Assembly: GCF_947259545.1 (NCBI RefSeq)
Contig: NZ_CAMYMK010000008.1
Span: 558,001-622,000 of the forward strand
DNA length: 64,000 nucleotides
Reading direction: 5' to 3'
Source of the DNA: an uncultured Marinobacter sp.
GTDB lineage: Bacteria > Pseudomonadota > Gammaproteobacteria > Pseudomonadales > Oleiphilaceae
Shown here: one piece after another, positions 43,918-51,832 of the stretch
Layout: each line of letters opens with the position of its first letter
How positions within the stretch are numbered: position 1 is the stretch's first letter
The notes under the pieces: generated by a model
Told to the model about the DNA's origin: nothing
Databases searched by the model: none
Seen by the model: the letters and a program-made list of their open reading frames with translations, nothing else
Made by a program: the position numbers and the translations under genes

Positions 43918-44297
43918 GTGTGTCGGAATTCGTGATAATGGGGTTTTTGGATGTTCAGGAAAGGGTGGTACCCCCGGCAGGACTAATATGTGTTATTAAG
44001 TTTATGAATTTTAATCGAATAAAATTTTACAGTCCTTATATATACCCCTAAATGTACCCCCAAAATCATTTGTGTAATCGGCAGTGGTTCCCACCTATGT
44101 GCTCTAAGACTCGAATAGTTCTTAGATTGGCATCTCGCAACTTTAGGGGGCCGAACAGAGCGGTGAGTTGAGAACTGGCTATTTAAGGGTTGCACGGCAG
44201 TGTAGCATCGGCTGCCTTTGCACGTGCTTCACATTTTTTCCAAAGAAGGTGACCATGGACGCGGAAATGTGAACCGAGGCACCAACTCCGGCTGGAT
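43918..44297. other. AT-rich spacer between the two halves of the metal island
   Basis: 380 bases without a supported gene, between convergent genes. The 43990-44065 part is strongly AT-rich and contains the direct pair TACCCCTAAA and TACCCCCAAA (44044-44065). These resemble spacers left beside P4-type integrase genes. No integrase, tRNA fragment or terminal repeat was found, so a relic junction is only a possibility. Confidence 0.4.
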
Positions 44298-44921
44298 TCA
44301 CGAACCCTCCTGAATAAGAGCAGCGAGGTCATGCCGAATTTCTTCCCCGCTCAAATCGGGCCGCATTAAAAGGCGAGGGTTACCTTCGCGATCAAATACA
44401 TAAATCGCGCTGCTGTGTGACACCGCATAATTTCCATCAGCGTCAGGTTCGTCATAACCGAAGGTTGTCCTATATCGTTTTGCCAGTTCACGAAGCTGGG
44501 GTTCTTTTCCAGTGAGCCCTACAATATTGTCACCGAAGAAATCCACGTATTTTGCGAGGCGCTCGGGCGTGTCACGTTTCGGATCGACACTCACGAACAA
44601 AGTGAGTACTTCATCCTGAAGCTCGGGGTCCAGGCCACTGGTTACCTGATTGAGTTTTTGCAGGGCGGTCGGGCAAACATCGGGGCACGAGGTGAACCCG
44701 AAAAACAGCATTCTCACGCGGCCACTGTAATCATCGCCAGATACAGACTTGCCCTGGCTATTGATCAGGTCGAATTCCAGCTCAGGCATCAAGCCACTGA
44801 TGTTTTTACCGTTCCAGTCTTCCTCGTCATTGCCAAAGCAACCAGTCAGCAATAGGGATGCTATCAGCGTTAAGGTCGCCGATATGATGTTGGTGCGCTG
44901 TCGCCAGAAGCGAGTTCTCAT
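44298..44921 (-). CDS. SCO1/SenC-family copper chaperone lipoprotein
   Basis: 207 residues. Signal peptide with lipobox LLLTGC (Cys28). The thioredoxin-like SCO domain carries CPDVCP (Cys79 and Cys83) and a later His in YAVSHSSAIYVFD, the three copper ligands of the family. SCO proteins load copper into the CuA site of cytochrome c oxidase. The start overlaps the ctaG-like stop by four bases. It is the last gene of the minus-strand operon. No oxidase subunit gene is present in the window, so it may serve copper handling more generally here. Confidence 0.9.
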   Translation of the reverse strand: MRTRFWRQRTNIISATLTLIASLLLTGCFGNDEEDWNGKNISGLMPELEFDLINSQGKSVSGDDYSGRVRMLFFGFTSCPDVCPTALQKLNQVTSGLDPELQDEVLTLFVSVDPKRDTPERLAKYVDFFGDNIVGLTGKEPQLRELAKRYRTTFGYDEPDADGNYAVSHSSAIYVFDREGNPRLLMRPDLSGEEIRHDLAALIQEGS

Positions 44922-45760
44922 GACGCTGTTTCCTCAAGTTGTTTGGATTGGTTGGTATATTTTCCGTCCTGATGCATGGCTCGCCGGAGCATCAGAAGAA
45001 TGCCAAGAATGCTCATCATGGCCGGAGGAATATAGGTCAGCATGCCGCCCAGAAGCTGGTCGACTTCTGGATCCAGCGGCCAGGCCCTGCCACAGACTTC
45101 GTAAACGTCATAGACCATGTCACGTGAGAACACGATCCACGCCCCAAGAAACATCTGAAGCACACCCGCGGCAGCCAGAACCAACATGCGTCTGCCATAC
45201 CCCAACGATGAGGTGATCGCCGGCGGTCTTGGGTCAAAGATCAACCACCAGAAGAGAAGACCATCCAGCAACATGCTCCAGTTCATGACCCAGTACAGCT
45301 CCCGGCTGAGCATGGCGTCGAAATGGATCGATGGCCACAGCCAGAAATAAATGAGCCCAACAAATAGGAAAAGGGCGATAAAGGGCTGTTGCAGAACCTG
45401 ATAAACCCAACCCAGAGGCCGTAGCGCGCGCCTCCAGCCCGGGCGGATTTTTTCAAACCAGAACCGCAGGACCGGCAACGGATTGGACAGGGCGATAAGG
45501 ATAGGCCCGATGTGATGAAGAATCAGATGCTGGCCCCGATGGACGAAGAACATGTATTGCGCGTAGTAATCGAAGCGCGTCTGCATCACCGCATAACAGA
45601 TCAGCACCCCCAGGGTGAACGCAAAAATCCGTAGCGAGCCAGGCCGATCCTGATCCGGCATCCGAATTAGCCCGACGCCATAGAACCCCATCACGAGCAT
45701 GTAGCTCAGCACGGTCAGCGGCGAGAAATCGTAGGGTAGAAGGTAGTCAAGCAGTGACAT
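44918..45760 (-). CDS. CtaG-family cytochrome c oxidase assembly factor (caa3 type)
   Basis: 280 residues with about seven membrane helices. Motifs FFVHRGQHLILHHIGPILIALSNPLPVLRFWF and YWVMNWSMLLDGLLFWWLIFDPRPP are typical of the caa3_CtaG family, with clustered His as possible copper ligands. It differs from the single-helix CtaG/Cox11. It is coupled to the SCO gene (4-base overlap) and starts 19 bases after the DsbA-like gene. The three together look like a copper insertion module. Confidence 0.88.
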   Translation of the reverse strand: MSLLDYLLPYDFSPLTVLSYMLVMGFYGVGLIRMPDQDRPGSLRIFAFTLGVLICYAVMQTRFDYYAQYMFFVHRGQHLILHHIGPILIALSNPLPVLRFWFEKIRPGWRRALRPLGWVYQVLQQPFIALFLFVGLIYFWLWPSIHFDAMLSRELYWVMNWSMLLDGLLFWWLIFDPRPPAITSSLGYGRRMLVLAAAGVLQMFLGAWIVFSRDMVYDVYEVCGRAWPLDPEVDQLLGGMLTYIPPAMMSILGILLMLRRAMHQDGKYTNQSKQLEETAS

Positions 45761-45779
45761 AGCGTTGCCGGTTTTGTTG

Positions 45780-46418
45780 TTATTCCAGTGACTCTACCTT
45801 GGATGTCACCAGGTCGTACAGTTCCTGAGGCCCCAGGCGGCTCAAGATGTCTCCGTTAACGTAGAATGTTGGGGTTCCGGAAATTCCAACCGCCTTAACG
45901 TCCGCAGCATCCTGTTGAATAATGCCGTCAATCTCGGGTGAGTTCATACCGGCCCGGGCGGCTTCTACGTCAAGCCCGGCTGACGCCGCCGCATCCCATG
46001 CTGCGGTGACCTTTGGATCATCGTGCCATTTCGGCTGTGCTTCCATAACAGCGTCAAGCACCGGTTCATAGATTCCCTGTTCACGGGCGGTTTCCAGAAT
46101 TCTGACGGCCTCTTCCGAGCCTTTGTGAAACAATACGTAGCGCAGTACCAGACGCACGTTGTCCGGGTAGGCAGCCTGAATCTGTTTCACATAGGGATGC
46201 ATGGCGCGACAACCTTCGCAGGATGGGTCGAAGAACTCGACAATGGTTACCGGCGCGTCCTCAGGGCCAATAACGGGAGAGTAATCCCTCACCAGTGGCG
46301 TTTTTTCAACAACAGCAGGCTCATTAGTGCCCTGAGAGCCATCGTAAATAACAAAAGCACCAGCAAAGACAACCAGACAAAAAAGAATAAGACTTATGAC
46401 CAGGGTTCGGGTTCGCAC
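45780..46418 (-). CDS. DsbA/Com1-like thioredoxin-fold protein
   Basis: 212 residues from GTG 46418 (TAGGAAC upstream); a longer open frame continues upstream but overlaps the permease gene antiparallel in style and is not coding-like. One N-terminal membrane helix, then a thioredoxin-like domain with FFDPSCEGC (Cys67, Cys70), a helical insert, and the cis-Pro loop in SGTPTFYVNG. It should act as a periplasmic thiol oxidoreductase, perhaps keeping SCO or CtaG cysteines in the right state. It lies in the operon between the permease and ctaG. Confidence 0.85.
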   Translation of the reverse strand: MRTRTLVISLILFCLVVFAGAFVIYDGSQGTNEPAVVEKTPLVRDYSPVIGPEDAPVTIVEFFDPSCEGCRAMHPYVKQIQAAYPDNVRLVLRYVLFHKGSEEAVRILETAREQGIYEPVLDAVMEAQPKWHDDPKVTAAWDAAASAGLDVEAARAGMNSPEIDGIIQQDAADVKAVGISGTPTFYVNGDILSRLGPQELYDLVTSKVESLE

Positions 46419-46462
46419 GGGAGATGTTCCTATTTTCGATGAGTTTACGGGTTTCAGATTTT

Positions 46463-47473
46463 TCAGGTGTCCGGTAGCAGCCGACTGGGCACCCACCGCA
46501 GATAAAGCATCATTCCAAACAGTTCCACCAAAGACTGGACAACAATCACCACGACGGCCACAGCCCAGGCCTCTGGCATTGACAGTGCCAAAGGTAAAAC
46601 CACGAAGGAGTTGCGTGTTCCTAGGCTGAAGATGACGGTGCGACCGGTTTCTACCGGTAATCGAAAGACCCGGCGCAGAGCCTTTCCAACCAGAGCCGCA
46701 GCTAGAAGATAGGCCGGAAACAGAATCATCAAGGGCCAGATAAGTGAGCCGGTACTGTCGATCTGGCTGACCTGTGTCATTGAGATGATGAACAGTACGA
46801 CTGTCAGCAGAGGGACCGGCATCAGACCCATGAAGCGAATGAACCCGATGGCTTTTCTGGAGTTTTCGGCCCATTTTTCAGTCAGAAATGCCAGGATAAG
46901 CGGGACAATAATCAGCCCGCCAAAGGCCGGCAGGAGGTGCCGCCCAAGCTCAAGATTCACGTCGAACTGATTACCCATGAAAAGCCAGAGGTAAAGTGGA
47001 AGAAGACCCAGTTGAGCAATCAGCAGAACCGGTGTTGCCGCAATGGCTCGGGTGCTGTCCCCCTTGCCTAGGTGAGTGAAGGTGACAAACCAGTCGGTAC
47101 AGGGCATCAGCAATACCAGAAGCACTCCCAACTTCAGCGCGTCATTGTCCGGCAGCGCCAATATCAGCAAGGCAGTGATCGCCGGCATGACCAGAAAATT
47201 TCCGGTGAGCAAGGCACCCATGAACCGACGGTCCCGGAACATATCAGACAGGTGGGTCAACGGTGTTTGAGTAAATGTGGCGTAGAGCAGAACTCCGAGC
47301 AACCCCCAGATTAAGTAATCCGGCACACTGTCACCGAGGGACGATGTCCAATCCACAGACAGTCCGAAAACAACAGCGATGAGGTAGGCCCAGACCTGGT
47401 GGCGTTCAATTACGTCTCGCATGGCGTGCTCGTAACCGAGTGGAATGTCGGCCATTCGCAGCATATCTGCCAC
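46463..47473 (-). CDS. ACR3/bile-acid-symporter-type permease
   Basis: 336 residues, about ten membrane helices. The pattern LVLLMPCTDWFVTFTHLGKGD and LGTRNSFVVLPLALSMPEAWAVA resembles arsenite exporters of the ACR3 branch in the BASS superfamily. The MPCT segment carries the Cys usual for ACR3. GTG 47473 is taken as start, with AAGGG upstream; ATG at 47464 is an alternative. Neither arsC nor arsR is adjacent, so arsenite export is not assured and another oxyanion or metal is possible. It lies in the CDF/lspA/CtaG/SCO operon. Confidence 0.78.
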   Translation of the reverse strand: MADMLRMADIPLGYEHAMRDVIERHQVWAYLIAVVFGLSVDWTSSLGDSVPDYLIWGLLGVLLYATFTQTPLTHLSDMFRDRRFMGALLTGNFLVMPAITALLILALPDNDALKLGVLLVLLMPCTDWFVTFTHLGKGDSTRAIAATPVLLIAQLGLLPLYLWLFMGNQFDVNLELGRHLLPAFGGLIIVPLILAFLTEKWAENSRKAIGFIRFMGLMPVPLLTVVLFIISMTQVSQIDSTGSLIWPLMILFPAYLLAAALVGKALRRVFRLPVETGRTVIFSLGTRNSFVVLPLALSMPEAWAVAVVVIVVQSLVELFGMMLYLRWVPSRLLPDT

Positions 47474-47497
47474 ACGGTACCCTTTTCAGCAGCCCTG

Positions 47498-48406
47498 CTA
47501 GCCATGGCCATAAGTATGGGCATCTTTGTGACTGTGATCAGGATGTTCAAACTCCAATGTTGAATGAGTGATGCCGAACTCGTTTTCCAAAGTTCGTTTT
47601 ATCCCACCCTTGACTTTTTCAAGTTCATTCCAGGCACTTATTTCGACCACCACATGGGCGTCGAGGGAGGCATCATGCTCACCCATCTGCCAGAAATGTA
47701 CGTGGTGAAGGTCTAAAACGCCTTCTACGTTTGATAAAGCCTCGATGACAGAATCTGTGTCGATATCCAATGGACTACCCAGCATGAGTGTCCGGATGGT
47801 TCCGCCGATTTCCGTTAGACCCAGGTAGAGAATATAGCTTGCGATACCAATTGTGATCGCGGGATCAACCCAACGCATGTCGTACAGGAGAATCAGGGCG
47901 CCGCCTACAACGACTGCAATTGACGCAAACGCATCAGACAAGTTGTGTAGAAACAGCGCACGGATGTTGACGCTGTCCTTTTGCATGGAGTAAGTAAGCA
48001 GCGCGGTCAAACCATCCACTACCAATGCGATAATGCCAAGCCAAACTACCCACCACCCCTTGATTTCCGGGGGATCTATGAATCGCATGCCACCTTCGTA
48101 GATCAAATATGCCCCGATCATTATCAAAGTGGTGTAATTTATGAGTGCCGCAACAACCTCAATTCTCCCGTAGCCAAAGGTCATCTTCGAGTCGGCCGGG
48201 CGGCGTGCAATCTTCCGCGCCGCAAATGCGATAAATAGTGACGCCATATCCGAAAAGTTGTGTATAGCGTCGGCTATCAGCGCCAAGCTGCCAGCGAAGA
48301 TCCCTCCAGCGATCTGAGCCAAGGTTAGGATACCGTTCGCCCAGATAGCTACTGCAACTCTCTTATCCTTAGTATCCGGTGACATGTGAGCATGCTCGTG
48401 GCCCAT
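47498..48406 (-). CDS. Cation diffusion facilitator (CzcD/ZitB type)
   Basis: 302 residues, six membrane helices plus a C-terminal cytoplasmic domain. Zinc-site residues appear in ALIADAIHNFSDMASLF (HxxxD) and FLHNLSDAFASIAVVVGG (HxxxD). The N-terminus MGHEHAHM is His-rich, and the C-terminus ends with HPDHSHKDAHTYGHG. These are the marks of Zn/Cd/Co-proton antiporters. AAGGAGA precedes the ATG. A 20-base perfect inverted repeat lies in its leader, between it and lspA. Confidence 0.92.
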   Translation of the reverse strand: MGHEHAHMSPDTKDKRVAVAIWANGILTLAQIAGGIFAGSLALIADAIHNFSDMASLFIAFAARKIARRPADSKMTFGYGRIEVVAALINYTTLIMIGAYLIYEGGMRFIDPPEIKGWWVVWLGIIALVVDGLTALLTYSMQKDSVNIRALFLHNLSDAFASIAVVVGGALILLYDMRWVDPAITIGIASYILYLGLTEIGGTIRTLMLGSPLDIDTDSVIEALSNVEGVLDLHHVHFWQMGEHDASLDAHVVVEISAWNELEKVKGGIKRTLENEFGITHSTLEFEHPDHSHKDAHTYGHG

Positions 48407-48443
48407 TGTTTTCTCCTTGGTCGTTGCTGTTCAATTAAACGTA

Positions 48444-48493
48444 GTCGCAACACTCGCTAAGCCTGGCTCAGAGGGCTTAGCGAGTGTTGCGAC
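48444..48493. repeat. Perfect 20-base inverted repeat in the operon leader
   Basis: Left arm 48444-48463 and right arm 48474-48493 are exact reverse complements with a 10-base loop. It lies between the lspA stop and the CDF ribosome site. No T-run follows on either strand, so it is not a classical terminator. It could be an attenuator, an RNase-stabilised stem, or the footprint of a small mobile repeat. Confidence 0.85.
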
Positions 48494-48503
48494 CGCGCGA
48501 AAA

Positions 48504-49019
48504 CTAGCCATTCTGGCGATTTTCCATGTTATTCCCGGCACCTTTCTCGGCTGTGAAGCCCGTGACCAAAATCATGGCCACGCTCAGGAGGATGAACACG
48601 TCGGCAAGGTTGAACGCCGGCCAATGCCAAGATTGCCAATGGAAATCCAGGTAATCGACAACGTAGCCTCGGAAAACTCGGTCGATGACATTTCCGAATG
48701 CACCGCCAAGTACCATCGCATAGGCCAGGGCTTCTGTTCGCTTATGGCTGTCCCGCATCAATTTGACCAGAACAGCCGAGACGACAACGGCTATCGCAAT
48801 AAAAAAATATCGCTGCCAGCCCCCGCCATCGGCGAAGAGACTAAAGGCAGCGCCTTTATTCCATACGTGCACCCAATTAAAGAAAGGAGTGATCTCAACC
48901 GATTGCCCGTAAGCCATGGATTGCTGGACGAGCCATTTAATAAGCTGGTCGGCCAGCGCTACCAGTGTGGAAAAGCCGAGAAAGATAAACGTAGAAAAAC
49001 TAGCACGGTGTTCAGACAT
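48504..49019 (-). CDS. lspA: Signal peptidase II of the metal-island type
   Basis: 171 residues, four membrane helices. The catalytic aspartates sit in GNVIDRVFRGYVVDYLDF and PAFNLADVFI, and WNKGAAFSLF is conserved, so the protease should be active. LspA cleaves lipoprotein signal peptides after lipidation. The housekeeping copy normally sits with ileS and fkpB. This copy lies between two CDF genes, an arrangement typical of metal-resistance islands. AAGGA precedes the ATG, and only four bases separate it from the upstream gene. Confidence 0.92.
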   Translation of the reverse strand: MSEHRASFSTFIFLGFSTLVALADQLIKWLVQQSMAYGQSVEITPFFNWVHVWNKGAAFSLFADGGGWQRYFFIAIAVVVSAVLVKLMRDSHKRTEALAYAMVLGGAFGNVIDRVFRGYVVDYLDFHWQSWHWPAFNLADVFILLSVAMILVTGFTAEKGAGNNMENRQNG

Positions 49020-49023
49020 CGAA

Positions 49024-49920
49024 TTATCCTTTTAGTGCAAGGATGCGCTTGGCACCAATGAATACAATGCCTCCCACAACGCCGCCAATAACCAGATCCG
49101 GATAGTTTGAACCGGTCCAGGCAACAAGAAGCCCCGCAAGGATAACTCCCAGATTGATAACCACATCATTGGCCGAAAAGATCCAGCTGGCTTTCATGTG
49201 AGCACCGCCTTCACGGTGTTTTGCGATCAGAAGAAGGCAGCTGATGTTGGCAACGAGAGCAACAGAGGCGACGGTCATCATCATTGACGACTGGGGATCA
49301 CTGCCGAACAGAAAACGCCTGCCAACCTCAACCAGTACACCGACGGCAAGGATAAGCTGGAGAATGCCAGCCACATGCGCAGCTCTGACCTGCATTTTGA
49401 TGCCGTGCCCAACGGCGTAAAGAGCAAGACCGTAGACGGCAGCGTCGGCAAGCATGTCTAGCGAGTCTGCAATTAGGCCAGCAGACTGCGCGATCAGGCC
49501 CATCGTCATCTCGACCAGAAACATCAGGCCGTTGATTGCCAGCAGTATCCATAAAGTGCCGGATTCCTCAGTCTCGTTGGCATGAGACGATTCAGCCGCC
49601 CTGACGGACTCAGGGCTGGCGTCTTCTGTCTTCTGCAAGGAAGCGCCCAGACCCAGGGTTTCCAGTTTGCTGGTAATAGGTCTGACTTCGCCTTGATGGA
49701 TAATTTCCAGCTTTCGATTCGATAGGTCGAATGAGAGTGACTGAATGTTGTCAAAACCCGTGAGCGCCACTCGAATCATTCGCTCTTCTGAGGGGCAATC
49801 CATTTTTGGCACGCTGTAGGTGCTGAGCTGGCTGTCTGTTTCGGCGGTGACGGGTCTCTGAAGCTCATTGTTTACGACTGAATCTTCGCTGCCACACTGT
49901 CCATCGCAGGGTTTGCTCAT
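49024..49920 (-). CDS. Cation transporter of the CDF superfamily with N-terminal HMA-like domain
   Basis: About 298 residues from ATG 49920; an in-frame GTG lies at 49941 but is close to the promoter. The N-terminus has Cys pairs (KPCDGQCG) and a heavy-metal-associated-like domain (about 30-100) with YSVPKMDCPSEERMIRVAL, where the second Cys of CxxC is replaced. Six membrane helices follow with GLIADSLDMLADAAVYGLAL (DxxxD) and ASWIFSANDVVINLGVILAG, the CDF metal sites. It is the first gene of the minus-strand operon, 26 bases from the predicted transcription start. It is probably a zinc, cadmium or lead exporter. Confidence 0.85.
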   Translation of the reverse strand: MSKPCDGQCGSEDSVVNNELQRPVTAETDSQLSTYSVPKMDCPSEERMIRVALTGFDNIQSLSFDLSNRKLEIIHQGEVRPITSKLETLGLGASLQKTEDASPESVRAAESSHANETEESGTLWILLAINGLMFLVEMTMGLIAQSAGLIADSLDMLADAAVYGLALYAVGHGIKMQVRAAHVAGILQLILAVGVLVEVGRRFLFGSDPQSSMMMTVASVALVANISCLLLIAKHREGGAHMKASWIFSANDVVINLGVILAGLLVAWTGSNYPDLVIGGVVGGIVFIGAKRILALKG

Positions 49921-49952
49921 TTTCGCGGCTCCGGTTCTCACACAAATCCGTT

Positions 49953-49983
49953 ATTTAAAACCCTGTAGTCACTACAGGGTCAA
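49953..49983 (-). promoter_or_regulatory. MerR-family operator-promoter of the minus-strand metal operon
   Basis: Read on the minus strand: -35 TTGACC (49978-49983) and -10 TTAAAT (49953-49958) with a 19-base spacer. The spacer region holds a perfect dyad (49960-49980, arms ACCCTGTAGT / ACTACAGGGT around one base). An over-long spacer filled by a dyad is the hallmark of CadR/PbrR/ZntR-type promoters. No MerR-family gene is seen in the window. Confidence 0.85.
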
Positions 49984-50046
49984 CGTTAAGTTGTTAGTTT
50001 TTGACGACACTGGTGAACCCACCGCGATTCGACGACTTGCGGTATG

Positions 50047-50067
50047 ACCCTGTAGTAACTAAAGAGT
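50047..50067. promoter_or_regulatory. Second, degraded MerR-type dyad
   Basis: The left arm ACCCTGTAGT is identical to that of the dyad at 49960, while the right arm ACTAAAGAGT differs at several positions. It lies about 87 bases from the first, where a divergent regulator gene would be expected. It is probably a decayed duplicate operator. Confidence 0.6.
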
Positions 50068-50102
50068 TGAACTGGAGTACATTAAAAGGAGTTTGAGCAA
50101 CG

Positions 50103-50449
50103 ATGAGGCAGGGCAACAAGAGCGTACTAATCCTTGGTAGCTACGGAGCTGCAGGGGCGGCTATTGCAACACTCTTGGGCAACGGATCGACAGCGACATT
50201 GTCTTGGCAGGCCGGTCGCTGGAAAAAGGGCGTGAACGGGCGGAACAATTAGATCGCCCGGGGAATACCGGGCAGAGCTGGCATCAAATTAACAAGGTGG
50301 TGTCCGGTTTAGCGGGGGCCACCACAGGGAGCGAACAGAAGAATTTAGTGAATGACCTGGCGTCAGACGGAAAGCGCTTCCGTGCCCACGACGCGATGTA
50401 CGAAGACAGCCGCTTATATTCAAGTTCAATTCAGTGTCAAAGGATATAA
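50103..50449 (+). pseudogene. Frameshifted, truncated saccharopine-dehydrogenase-like gene
   Basis: From ATG 50103 (AAGGAG upstream) the frame reads SVLILGSYGAAGAAIATLLGN, the NAD(P)-binding start of saccharopine dehydrogenase-like proteins. Near 50181-50183 the homologous reading moves to another frame, continuing IDSDIVLAGRSLEKGRERAEQL. Recognisable similarity stops by about 50290, and the frame ends at 50449, far short of the usual 350 or more residues. So the gene has both a frameshift and a large 3' loss. It lies at the edge of the metal operon, beside the degraded MerR dyad. Confidence 0.75.
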
Positions 50450-50594
50450 TAAAAGGTTTTGGTTTTAGGTTGTTGAAATACAAAGAAGAAATTTAAAAAT
50501 GTAACAACTCTGCAATAAGTGCAAAGCACCATCTACTCAGCATTTGAAAGACTTCAAGTGTCATTTTGAATCTATCTAATCTGAAGAGGTGTCC

Positions 50595-51584
50595 ATGAAA
50601 AAGTGTCTATCAATGTTGGTGTTTGGTGGGGTTGCAGTAACTTCAATGAATGCACTAGCGGGGGAAGGTCCTATCCTGTACGGCAAAGCCAATGTTTCGT
50701 ATGAAAACCAGGACGACGGTAATAGCGATACCTGGAAGCTCCAGAGTAATGCGTCCCGTCTGGGGGTAAAAGGGGCGCTCAATACCGACCTCGAAGGCTT
50801 GGAGGCGATCTACAAGGCAGAATTTGAAATATCGATTGATGATGGAGATAAGGATGGCCAGACTTTCTCGCAGCGTAATATTTACGGTGGCTTCAAGCAG
50901 GCGAACCTCGGTGCACTGATTGCGGGAAAATTTGACACACCTTTAAAGTCAGCGCAGGGCAAGGTTGACCAGTTCAACGACTTACAGGCGGATATAAAAA
51001 ATATCATGGCTGGTGAAAATCGGACCAGCAACATTGTTCAATACAGTTCTCCACGTCTGTTTGATGCTGTGGGCGTTAGTGTTGCCGTCATCCCGGGTGA
51101 AGAGCAGTCAGCTGGGGCAGAGAACGACGGACCTGCGGATGCAGTTTCCAGCTCTTTTACGTTTGAGAATGATCGTTTTTACGGAAGTATTGCCTACGAT
51201 TCTGATATCGAAGATTCACTGGAAGCCGATTCAAGTGGCGATAGTCGTCTTAATATCCTGCGAACCGTAGGGAAGGTCCGATTAAGCAACTTCGAGATCG
51301 GCGCAGTTTACCAGTTGGCAGAAGAAAGCGATGGCCCTGGAGAAGATACGTCTTATCTGGTTGGTGGTGCCGTTAATCTTGAGCGTTGGAAGATCAAGGC
51401 ACAGTACGGACTGACCGAAGCCGAGACAACAAACGAGGAGCTAACCCTGCTGGCCTTGGGGCTCGATTATAAACTGGCGAGCAAGAGTAAGGTCTATGCG
51501 TATGTGTCTCAGGTGGAGGCGGACTTGGCCGACTCTGAGGACTCCACATTTGGTGTGGGCTTCGAGCATAAGTTTTCCATGTAG
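50595..51584 (+). CDS. Gram-negative general porin
   Basis: 329 residues from ATG 50595 (GAAGAGG upstream); a GTG lies two codons earlier. A signal peptide (about 1-22, cleaved near ALA/GE) is followed by a 16-strand-like barrel. The start is typical: GPILYGKANVSYENQDDG, SNASRLGVKG, EAIYKAEFEI. RNIYGGFKQANLGALIAGKFDTPLK is the porin_4 signature area, and the protein ends in KFSM. The last residue is Met rather than Phe, with Phe two residues earlier. It is followed by a good terminator. Confidence 0.88.
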   Translation: MKKCLSMLVFGGVAVTSMNALAGEGPILYGKANVSYENQDDGNSDTWKLQSNASRLGVKGALNTDLEGLEAIYKAEFEISIDDGDKDGQTFSQRNIYGGFKQANLGALIAGKFDTPLKSAQGKVDQFNDLQADIKNIMAGENRTSNIVQYSSPRLFDAVGVSVAVIPGEEQSAGAENDGPADAVSSSFTFENDRFYGSIAYDSDIEDSLEADSSGDSRLNILRTVGKVRLSNFEIGAVYQLAEESDGPGEDTSYLVGGAVNLERWKIKAQYGLTEAETTNEELTLLALGLDYKLASKSKVYAYVSQVEADLADSEDSTFGVGFEHKFSM

Positions 51585-51701
51585 AGTCGAGCGTGATCGC
51601 TGAATACAGGGGGACCGACGTATCTGAAATCTTTTCCGGATTTCAAGCTCATTTAAGGTTCGTGTGAGAGTCTACTTGTGAGTTAACTAAGGTTATTTAA
51701 T

Positions 51702-51732
51702 GGCGGGAATGCTTCATTCTCGCCTTTTTTTT
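51702..51732 (+). terminator. Terminator of the porin gene
   Basis: GGCGGGAATG pairs with CATTCTCGCC (one G-U), short loop, then eight T. It is 118 bases after the porin stop, with nothing recognisable in between. Confidence 0.85.
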
Positions 51733-51832
51733 GACCTTTAGTTCGTTGTTCTAGCTGGTTTTAAGATTTGCGCCACGATCCGTACGAATCGGATATCACA
51801 AACAATTAAGAAAGAAACTGGAGGGGAATACG

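Noticed and set aside
43983..44195. Minus-strand frame of 70 residues in the AT-rich spacer
   Set aside because: No ribosome site or family resemblance; composition follows the local AT bias.
46419..46874. N-terminal extension of the DsbA-like gene
   Set aside because: The extension lies wholly over the permease gene on the same strand in another frame and is not protein-like. GTG 46418 with TAGGAAC upstream gives a normal membrane anchor and DsbA-like length.
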